From Cryoendolithus antarcticus (Eukaryota; Ascomycota; Dothideomycetes; Cladosporiales; Cladosporiaceae): 64,000 nt of DNA. The notes beneath the pieces were generated by a model. That model ran no database searches. It was not told where the DNA came from and was given only the letters and a program-made list of their open reading frames with translations. The translations under genes were made by a program, and so were the position numbers. The stretch lies in contig NAJO01000001.1 of the NCBI GenBank assembly GCA_002077065.1, positions 1,302,001 to 1,366,000 of the forward strand, written 5' to 3'. Position 1 is the stretch's first letter. The number at the start of each line of letters is the position of its first letter. Shown piece after piece: positions 43,069-52,743 of this stretch.

Positions 43069-44479
43069 AGGCCGGCATTCATGTACATTCCGCGGGTCAG
43101 GGCGTAGAACTTCTAGGTTGCATACTCTCATGACATTGCGTGAGCGGCCACACAACCTGCTGTGCAAAGTCTGTGCGCCACTTGTCATTGTAGAGTAAGG
43201 CTGGAGCTTGCTGTAGACACCATCTGATAGCGCTTGCAAATTGCTCTCCAGCTTCACCATCTGCATCTTGAGCCACTCGGTGGCAACGAATTGACGAAGC
43301 ATTAGATTCGTCTTTGCGGCTGAGAAAGCTGGCTGCTGCCAGATGGAGCGCTCATCGAGTGTCTTGCCGCAGCAAAGCTCGAGCAGAAGGGTGCCGAGCG
43401 CTTTGAAGCTGTCCTCTGTTGATGGCGGTGCTGGCGAATGTGGAGTGAGAAGGAAAGGCTGCTCCTGTGGTGAAAGTCCAGGGTGTGCGCTGGCAATGTC
43501 CTTCGGGAAGTGCACCGCGTCAGAGTCCCAGCGCCTAGCCCAGGGCGTGGCTTCGTATTGCAGGACTGAGGACGCTAATGTGGCCGCAAGTGAGTAGCGC
43601 TGAACCCGAGTGAAGGTAGTAAGGGCTTTACTTTCCAGCACGTCTGATGGTGTCACGTCGTCGGTACTATTCAGTGGTGGCGACGGTCCTATCTCGGTCA
43701 CCGTATACTGGCGGTCGCTGTCGTGATCGTTCATGATGCCGTACGCATCTTTGATCGTGGGCAGTGCACTCTTGATAGTCTCGCATAAGCCGGTGTCCTT
43801 GAGCTCGCTGTGGGGTTGTACAATTGTGCTTGTGCTCGAAGCGAAGCAGGCAACTTTGGTGGCTGTTCACGTGGAAGCGGTGCCTTGGCTTGACGAAGTG
43901 ACGGTCGTTGCGAAGGTACTGCTACGCTGCACAGTAATGCGAGGTGCCTCACCAAGAGGTCGCAGAGGCAATCTCATCGGCACTGAAGGATTATACGCTT
44001 GACCAGGCGATGCCGTATCTGCCAGCTTGATCTGTACTGAGCGTGGTCGATGGCAGAATAGAAGTGCAATATCCAGATCGATGCTTGAAGTAGACTCCTG
44101 CTTGAGCCAAAGCTTCATCCAGTGCACGCCTTGACATTGGCAAGTCTAAGCTTCCTTCAGTAGACGGAAAATGCAATCTGCATGTCTCCAGAACTGTAGG
44201 AGGTGTTTAGAGATCTTGGGCTTGGGCACTTCGGACTTCGGAGCTTGTCTGCTGTGAAAGCGCAGAGATTCTTTTGTTCGCAGACAACACATCCTCGAGC
44301 GTCTTGTTGTAGCCCTCCATGTCGTCAACCAAATTATCGCGTCGCGTACCAGTCATGGCGTAACTGAATCGCTTCGCCTGGAAGCACGTCTGAGCACGAA
44401 GCATGAGTGCGACTTTGGCCTTCTGCGTAGCAGTGTTCGCACTGGTCGGTGTGATATATGACTTAGGTGATCCGTTCAA
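42733..44479 (-). pseudogene. DUF7580-family gene, 5'-truncated with two stops
   Basis: Reading from high to low coordinates: RRDNLVDDMEGYNKTLEDVL (about 44350), a frame change near 44230, HLLQFWRHADCIFRLLKEA then TAG at 44146-44148 where relatives have Trp before TCQC, IDLDIALLFC, TGA at 43867-43869 before TATKVACFASS, then SLAATLASSVLQYEATPWAR and ALGTLLLELCCGKTL, which are the hallmarks of the fungal DUF7580 family (the region often found behind HeLo-like or prion-inhibition N-terminal domains). The N-terminal domain is missing: the frame is closed just above 44479 and a divergent gene starts at 44666. The last recognisable family sequence ends near 43200; the open frame down to 42733 is antisense to the secreted protein gene and may not be coding. 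Such proteins are linked to heterokaryon-incompatibility-like signalling. Confidence 0.7.
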
Positions 44480-44665
44480 TTTGCCATTCTACACTCAGCA
44501 CTGGATGCTGCACGACACCCACTAGCCTCGTGCCCATGTCACATCAGGCGCGTATGTCAACGACAGCCTTGCGCGATACCAACACTCATCATATATGTAG
44601 TCGATACTTGCCGAATCCATTTGGGTTAAAGCGAGCAATGTAACATCGATGGGCCGCCGGACGGG

Positions 44666-47600
44666 ATGGACGGCGCGGAATCGGGACGCATCTTTCTTGC
44701 GACGACAAGGTGTCTCGCTTCCTTCCACGCCATCACACGTGGAGATATCGACATCTCGACCCAACATGCGAACTTATTCGCTCGATTCAGGATCTGGGCT
44801 GGAAATCTTGGGGCCTGGCACCCACGATCCGACCGCAGGTCCGCAGATCATAGACTCAGGGATGCGCCTGAAGTCGAGGATCGGCTCGTGGAGCTCCTTG
44901 AAGAGCTGACAGATACCAATAGCGATTTGTGAGCCATTGTATCTGGATCTGCACAGGATCGCATAGTCTCCTGAGACGCTACCTTTCAAGAAGACAGCGA
45001 AGACAGCGACGATGGTACGAGCGAGCTACCGACTTGATCTTGAGCGTAGGAGACCTCATTACGAGCTTGATGAAGGTCTCCATGCTCGTTCGAAAGGCGA
45101 CCACTCGAGACCGGTATAATCGAGCCACTCAGGCTGGCGTTCAGCCTTTCCTGCCCACCTTTGACATACGCCATGTCTGCGACAAGTTCCCTCGGGTCAG
45201 ATCACAGCAGTGGTTGTATGACAGACTTGGTAGTGCTATCACGCAACGAAGGCAATTCTGGCGCTACAGCCGCGAGCATAAGTTTCGGCTTGCACATGTA
45301 CGCCTGCATCCGGCAAGCATCCCTCTCCTTTCATCAAGTTCGCGAATCGACCTTGCAGGAACCGCTGGCCACGGCCCCAGTGTACGAGCTTTCGCCAGCG
45401 CATCTCACTGTGCCTGACAATCCAGTGGTGCCTGTGCTACAATATGACACCGCTCCAACAGCATCCACAAGACCGACCTTGACACCGACCGCAGCCTCGA
45501 CACTACAAGCTAACCGAGTCGAACGTGATGACTAGCAAAACCTTGACCGTGATGACGATGCGGTCTCGCAAGCGACCTCTTTCATGTCCTCGCATGCCGA
45601 CGGCGACAATACGGAAGGTCTTCATGTAGTTCAGCTTAGCACGCTTCGAAAATACGACGAGCCATTCGAATGCACCTACTGTCATGCCATTGTTGCTGCG
45701 AAGAGGCAACGGTCCTACAAGAAGCATGTGTACGCTGATCTCCGCGCTTACATCTGTACCTTCGAGGATTGCAACACTGGCCTTTTTGAAGACAGGGACA
45801 CTTGGTGGCAGCATGAGATGAACGTCCATCGACGTCAGTGGTCATGTCAGAGCTGTCAAGGCAAGACCTTCGACACCGCAGCTGCTCTGCAGAAATACTT
45901 GCGGGTTGCACATGATGCTGCTGCTCTGCACGATCATCTACTAGCGCAGATCGCTACGGCGAGTTCAATACCAGTAGTAGAGATTGCAGCGTCTGAGTGT
46001 CCACTATGCGAACAATTCGATCTGGATGTCCGTCAAGAGGCTGTTAGAATGCACACGCCAGTCCCAAGCTACCATCAAGTGAGGATATCGCTCAAAAGGT
46101 TCCAGCAGCACCTTGCATATCACTTAGAACAACTCGCGCTTTTCGCTGTTCCACCACAGATCGACGGCAACATTGAGTCCGGATCGAAGCACAGTCGGGA
46201 AGGACTTGTAGGTGCCGATCGAGAGCAGGTATGTGTCCCGGTCATGTACCAGATCACGCAGTCGGTCACATTGTACTAAATGCGATACAGGCAACGTTGA
46301 ATTGGCAGGACCATCTTCGCTCTGACCAGGGTCCCATCGAGAACCACATCTCTGGCTCTTACGAACATAATGAGGATGACGAAGAAATACTTGCTGAGGG
46401 CCTTGGCCTGGGAATCGACCGGCAGCGAGGTAGAGCCATTCCTGCACAAGATCACGTCGAGGAGACCGTACTGGACGAGCATGCTGGCCTTAGTGTGAAG
46501 TCGAATATTACTCAAGCTGTGCTCTCGAACAACGGGATTGCTACCGTAGAGGCACTCATTCGGGCGGTGAATCCTACCTTCGGGGTCCACATAGATCAAG
46601 CAATCGCGCCACCGCAGCTGAGTGTGCTGCGAAGCTTTGCTAGCCTCGCTCATGTCGCCATACAGCTCGACTGTAGAGATTCTTTTGTGCCGCTCGTCGC
46701 TGACCGACGCGTGGATCTAGACATGCGAGATGGACGAGGTTACAACACGCTGCATTGCGCTGCTAGCTTCGGGCAGGTGTTCTATGTGGAGAGTCTCTTG
46801 CAACACCGCAAACAGCACATCGATGTCAATGTCCATGCATATCAGCAGAACAGTAATCGGCAGCTCCAGTGGCAGACTTCAAATCGTTTCGGCAAGCTCA
46901 ATTCGCCAACCCTTGGTCAAGGATCTGATCAGTCTACTGATGACCATGAGGATCACGTGGATGGACAGACCGCACTTTCAATTGCTACTGAACGCGGGAG
47001 TCTCGAGATCATGGACGTTCTGCTGAAACACGGCGCAAACCCGGATGGCAGCACTTGCCTACTTACTGCGGTCCTCGCACAGAAAGTCCAAGCAGCCACC
47101 TTACTCATCGAGCATGGCGCCGACGTGAATGTCTCGTGCAAAGGCTATGTATCTCTGCTTGCTGCTGCTGCTTCCCGGGGCAACGTTGATCTGATGCGAC
47201 TGTTACTAGATAATGGGGCGCATATCGACGCAGTAGGTTCTACAGCGGATGACCTGGCCTATGGCACGCCACTTGTCACAGCGATTGTACGGGCTTCGAC
47301 GGAGGCAGTAGCACTCTTGATCAGACGCGGCGCGAACGTTCGGCTTGCAGGACCTAGGGGCGACCCACTCAGCGTTGCCAAAGCAGAAGAAACTGCCAAT
47401 CCATCAACAGCTGAGATATACCGTAGCATAATCAAGATGCTGGAGATGGCAGCGTCGGGCGAAGTCTCCCGACGCTCGATAAAGAGTAACCACGGCGCCG
47501 GCGCCACAGACGATCTAAACATAGGTGCGATTAGATTCCAGCCAGGGAATGTGGTATATGCTCCTCGACAATCTGACAATAACCTTCGCTATGTCCGGGC

Positions 47601-47715
47601 TGTCTACCTTCAGCAACTCGGCGGAACTCGATGCAACGTACGAGACTGGACAACGAGCGAGGTCATTGAGGTTGAACATTCTAGTCTCGTCCAGATGGTC
47701 AACATGAACGCTTAA
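44666..47715 (+). pseudogene. C2H2 zinc-finger/ankyrin protein (NLR-associated type), interrupted
   Basis: The ATG at 44666 starts the helical N-terminal domain common to many fungal zinc-finger and NACHT/ankyrin proteins (FARFRIWAGNLGA, RLRDAPEVEDRLVELL). TGA codons at 44930-44932 and about 44984 and a frame change near 45035 break it before LITSLMKVSMLVRKATTRDR and WLYDRLGSAITQRRQFWRYSREH. After another frame change and a TAG at 45533-45535, the frame reaches three zinc-finger-like blocks (FECTYCHAI...H, YICTFEDC...H.H, WSCQSCQ...H, then ECPLC) up to 46228. A clean 62-nt intron (46229-46290) leads to an ankyrin region (TALSIATERGSLEIMDVLLK, ADVNVSCKG, LLLDNGAHIDA, LLIRRGANV) ending in TAA at 47713-47715. 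From the ATG at 45584 the zinc-finger and ankyrin part is open and could still be expressed. Confidence 0.72.
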
Positions 47716-50700
47716 GAGCTAGCTGCTGCAGACACAATCAGAAGCCGGGCTAAGGGGGAAGGAATCTTGAACCGGAAGTCGATCGCGAAGACCTTGTTGT
47801 CCACGGTAACGAGAAGGATGGAGCTTCACGCTGGCCACTCGCTGTCGAATTCGCAGAGGTTCGGCTTACAGATTACATCGGCAACGTCCTTGCGGAAGTT
47901 CGAACAATTGTTGGAACAGCGGGAGTCGAGACTAGCCACTGTGCTCAGCCGCTCTTTCATGACTTTCGGCCAGCGGAGCAGGGCGCCTCTGGGTGCGCTG
48001 TCTGACCACGATCGCACGTTAGGGCGCGTGATCGAGGTGCTGTACTCTGCAATTGCTGCCACTCTACAGAGTGACCTCGCTGCTCACTCTACTGCGACTA
48101 TGCGCAGTCAGCACTTGGAAGCGCTGGTACGGAGTAATGCTGATCCTGCCCTGTCACTATTCGAGACCGAGTTGCTTCGTCAAGGCTGGGAAGTTACGCA
48201 CGTGGATGTTGTTATACGGCTGAGACAGGAGCGTGGTTTCGGCTACAATCTACCTATGAGTGCTTGGAAAGCTGTCCAGCCCGTTGACTTAGACGGCCTC
48301 GAGCATATTGTAGCGACCACAGCAGACATGCAAAGCCCTGACAGCGATCAGGCTTTGGCCTTGGCGGTCATGACTGGGAAGCAGGAGTTCGTCACGGCTC
48401 TTCTTTCTGGATCCTCTGGCGGGGCAAACCCGGATTGCGTAGTCGATGACAACCACGTCCTGTGACTTGCATTGCAAAGTCAGAATCTTGATATAGCGCT
48501 ACTGCTCACGGAACAGGGGCGCAGATCCTGCACTGATGGTGCAGCGTTCACGCAAACTTACGACTACCGTACGAGGTCCACAGATCAGGACTGATACGAA
48601 CACTTTAAGTGTACATGAAGTATGCAGAGCACTTTTGAGCCGTTCTAGCTCTTTCGTGACAGCAAGGGACTTGCGAAGCAGAACCATGCTCCACTACGCT
48701 GCCGGCTGTCCAACAACCTACTTTGCTCGCCAAATTTTAACGCACGGGGCCCTTGTGAATGCCTCGGATACAGATGGACAAACTCCGATGACCCTACTCC
48801 TGGACGAAGAGCCGGCGGAGCAGCGACTTGATATGTTCAGACTTCTGCGCGAATATAAGGCTCGTCTGGACGACACAAGCTTCGGCACTGGTCGCAAGAA
48901 GCGATTGACTTGGTACTTGGAGAAAAGTGCGACTCAAAGCCTAGGTGCGACGACTAGAGACGCCACTCAATCACCCACCCGATGGCAAGCCGATTCATCA
49001 AGGCACGACGAGGACGCCGTGAGCAGCAGCTCCAACGCCACGGATGGCGACCTGCGCCGGCGCGGTCTTGATACGCAAACCCCAGCGGACGGCGCAGCGG
49101 AATCACGGGTGATAGGAGGTCTTGACTCTGAGTCGATCGCGCTCGTCGCTACTGAGCCCGATGTGGACGAATGGCCGTCGTCGAACGCCGAGCCCAACGT
49201 GCTAGTGTCCACCGAACTCTGGTTCGCGGCCACGAAGGCAGGAAACGTCTTTCGTGTGCAGATCTACCTTCAAGAGGGCATCGACGTAAGCGTAACTGAT
49301 CAGATGTCGTACACAGCTCTCCATCACGCCGCCGCGCACGGAGACATCGACTTAGTTCCAGTATTGCTGCAGGCCGGCGCCGATTTGGATGCAAAGATTG
49401 AACTCGGCGATACGCCACTCCACCTTGCTGCAGCCGCGGGTCATTTGTCTGCGGTGAAAGAGCTGGTTGGCGCGGGAGCTGACATCAATGCGAAGAATAT
49501 GGCACGACACACGGCGCTCTTCCTTGCCCTGCAGCGCCTGCTCCCTGAAACCCGATCCGTCGCTGAGTACCTCCTCCACCTGGGCGCAAATACGCGCATG
49601 ACGAAGTCGCTAGATGTCGTCCATGCGCTCATAGGCAATAGAACCAACAAAGGTCCATCGCGGATGATGGACGGGCTGGCCGCTGACATGCTCACCATGC
49701 TACTTGATCACGATTCGGGGCTACAGTACACGAAAGATATGTTCGGAAGGACCGCCTTGCATACATGCGTGCAGACACTGCAGCAAGCTATGGCTGAAAG
49801 GCTGCTGGCTCGCGGTACAGAAGTGGGCGCGAAAGCTGACGACGACATGACGCCGATGCAACTGCTGTGTGCACTTTCGTCAACGTGGGAGAGTCGGCGA
49901 GCAGACATGTTCCGTCTCCTTGTGGAATATGGAGCCGACTATGACCCTAGCGTGCTCACTGCGGATACCGAACATCTATTTGGCACACTCTCAAGCAAGA
50001 TGCTAGGACATCCCTCCATTGTAGTCGACAGATCGCAGTTGACAGAAGAGGACTCTGATCCGGCTGAGCGCGCAGCACCGGCCGATGTCGAGCACGTAGC
50101 AGATCCGCAGAGAATCAAAAGTCGGCGTCCGACACCAGAACCCACTGTGGTGGCTACCGACGTATTTGAGGCCATCGATATGGGCGATTGGCACCGGCTT
50201 GGGAAGCTGCTAGACGTCGGCGGCGATCCTGATACATTTGGCGCAGCGGGCGAGCCCGCGTTGCATCGTGCTGCGGAGCGTCAAGACGTGAAAGTGCTAC
50301 AGGTGTTGTTGAACGGTCGGGCAAACACCAACATACGCCACGATCAGGGGCAGACCGCTCTACATCGGGCTGTTTGATCATTACGATCCTGTCGAGTGCC
50401 TGCTGAACTTTGGCTAAAGTGGGACATACGCCTCTCACCTTCGCAGCTAGCCAGAACATACCTTGGGTGGCGATCATGGACTTGCTATATTGTGCTGGTG
50501 CGAGTATGCACACTCTGCTCAGGCAGTCGCGGACCATACTACATATTGTCTTGGACAGGGTCAATGGACCAGAGCCGCTCGGCGCGGTGGAGTGGATCGT
50601 GAAGACAGACAAGGCACTCGTCAACATGGCGACGCAATGCAGGCGATAGACACCGTTACATATGGCGGCAGAGAACGGGTGGTCGAGGTGTACCGAGATC

Positions 50701-51122
50701 CTGGTAAACTTTGAAGCCAGAGTGAATGTCATGAACGCCGTTGGACAGACACCAATGATCCTCCTCCTTCAAAGAAATCGAACCTTCTGATCACACCATC
50801 TTTAAGCTGCTGTCTCAGAATGGAGGCGCCTTGAGTGACCCTGCTATCGCGCGATTATCACAATATTGCAGAGCCAATTACGATGCCTACCTCGCTGCAG
50901 CGGCTGAAGCGTCGAGATCTATGAACTCCGGGGTTAGCAAACTGCGTGGCTGGTGGTAAGTTCACAGCTTCTTTACGCTGGAGTTCACCGTCTTGCGCAC
51001 CTCGACTGACAACTCCTCACAGGGTCTGCTGCTCCTGCCGCCAAAGCAACAATCCGGCTCTCGCGCATGGACGCTACCCTATTTGTGAACGTATCAATTG
51101 TGTTCGCTGTCACACATACTAG
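47716..51122 (+). pseudogene. ankyrin-repeat protein with C-terminal zinc ribbon, interrupted
   Basis: The frame of the preceding ankyrin gene continues directly after its TAA, so the two may be one gene. First ATG in frame is 47818. Breaks: TGA at 48463-48465 (before LALQSQNLDIALLL), an extra G in GGGG at 48516-48519 (three Gs would give EQGADPALM), then 48536-50377 open with ankyrin units such as YTALHHAAAHGDIDLVPVLL, GDTPLHLAAAAGH, GRTALHTCVQ and PALHRAAERQ. Around 50375-50415 the frame changes twice; TAG at 50647-50649 stands where GQTPLH-type repeats have Gln (before TPLHMAAENG); another change follows near 50790. A 67-nt intron (50956-51022) joins LRGWW to VCCSCRQ, a Cys-rich zinc-ribbon end (CC.C...C....C..C) finishing at TAG 51120-51122. 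Clearly a decayed protein-interaction scaffold. Confidence 0.75.
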
Positions 51123-52530
51123 ATTCCCTGGTACATCGTCAGACGACACACCACAAGACTCAGGGGGTGGGAATGAGGGTAAGGCTGTACGGAGGGAGGG
51201 TCAACTTCAACGTGTCGTGTCTGGTGCTGGCTGCCATGATTTGCTTTGAGGATCTATACGCCCGTGTTCACAATCTCTTCGGTCGCGGTGCTAATTTGGC
51301 GCATGCGCTCAAGGGCATGGGAAACCTGTATGAGAAGCTCTTCAAGTCCGGGGACCTCGGTATCACAAGCGTGGGAAAGGGACCGGGTCAAGCTATCCGC
51401 CGTTTGAGCAGATTTGGTAAGTGCGCGCGCTTGTTCTCCAAGTGTCTTGAAGCAGTGCCATAAGGTTCGCAGTACTAATTATGATCGCACTAGAGACGAG
51501 AGGTCGGGCATAGCGGCTCCGATGGAATAGCAGGGCGAATTAGACGGGTACCATGAGATACTGAGATCGGTGCACTTCACATCCATCAATGAGAAATGAC
51601 GGGATCACGTCGTCATGAAGCCTTTAGTAGACGGGACGATGTACGATCATCGTGATTGTCAGTTGACACCCTGGCGGATGCCCTATCCGCTTCGTCTTAC
51701 GAAGACAGACTAAAGTAATACCGACCCCCCGGATGCAATGAGCACGCACGCCAGGAGAAACGCGACCGTCTCGCAGGCGCAGCGTCAATGGAACATAAGC
51801 GTGTATGAGCTTGCCTTGTAGGCTGACATCTTGACTGCTGAGAAACCTCGAACGTGGCCGTTGTTGCCGCGCAACAACAATGCGACTTCAGAATCTGGAT
51901 CTGAGGAAATCCTGGCCAGAGACCTGTATGTAACACGATACAACAAGTGACCCTGGCAGTTGCTGGTTGTCCAGGTCCCTAGCGCATTAGCAGATATGAC
52001 GCTGTAGAGAATTCACAACGGCGAGACATGGCATACAGCTTCCACCATTTGGGACGATTGGACGACCCGTCAGGTCTGTAATCTCCAGCACGGCGGGTGC
52101 GCTGCGTGAAGTAATTCGAGACAGCAGCCTATACTAAACCTACCGCGCATGGAGTCGACATTAGCACGTCAGGAACACAGTGACTATGAATTACATCACA
52201 CAGAGCGGCGTGCATTGAATCGATCGTTCGATACATGGCAAAGGCGACCTTTGACAAGTGACCGGGAGTGATGCGTCCTACCTGGAACGCATATGGAATG
52301 GTCAAACATCCCTGGCGACTATATCTCATTATTTGAAGACGTTGGTCGAATGTGTAACGCGCAGGGCAACCCCCAGCTCGATCTCATCGTGGATGATCAA
52401 GCAAACCTCGTTCCCTGACTCCCCTTCCAGTCACACCACACCATCTCGATCCCGCACAAACACATCTCACCCAGCAATTATACCTTCTCCTCTACCCTTG
52501 CATCTCCCCTCCTTCTCTCTCATCATCCGC
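51123..52530. other. gene-poor region with one weak ORF
   Basis: An ORF from the ATG at 51173 to 51463 (96 residues) reads reasonably like protein (MICFEDLYARVHNLFGRG, LYEKLFKSGDLGITSVG) but has no known motif; I leave it as doubtful. Nothing else is supported. The right end should carry the promoter of the next gene. Confidence 0.3.
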
Positions 52531-52713
52531 ATGCCCCCCATTAACTTCCCCGACGATCTAGCACCAGGCCCTTCGCAGAACGACACGAGCATAACCAGAG
52601 CCATCCTCAACGTCGCCGTCCTCCTCGCATTCGTGCTCATCACAGGTTACGCTCTCAGGGTAATCCGAGACCTCCCAGACTGTTACAGAGCAAGGCCGCT
52701 ACCACGACAGTAG
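52531..52713 (+). CDS. possible small single-pass membrane protein
   Basis: A 60-residue ORF from the ATG at 52531: a Pro/Asp start (MPPINFPDDLAPGPSQ), one clear transmembrane helix (AILNVAVLLAFVLITGYALRV, given here as the 20-residue core ILNVAVLLAFVLITGYALRV) and a basic tail. The TAG that ends it is followed in the same frame, after only ten codons, by the ATG of the large coiled-coil protein, so this may instead be the 5' part of that gene cut off by a stop, or a small upstream ORF on its mRNA. Confidence 0.4.
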   Translation: MPPINFPDDLAPGPSQNDTSITRAILNVAVLLAFVLITGYALRVIRDLPDCYRARPLPRQ

Positions 52714-52743
52714 GCTACCCATCAAGTCGGCCCAAACCAGTCG

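Noticed and set aside
44935..44965. Intron removing the TGA at 44930-44932 (gtgagc...ctgcacag)
   Set aside because: It would be 28 nt long, too short to be credible, and another TGA follows.
6935..50649. Reassigned or read-through TAG codon in this organism
   Set aside because: Intact conserved genes here end at normal stops including TAG (e.g. the Mmc1-like gene) and contain none internally, and TGA and TAA also appear among the lesions.
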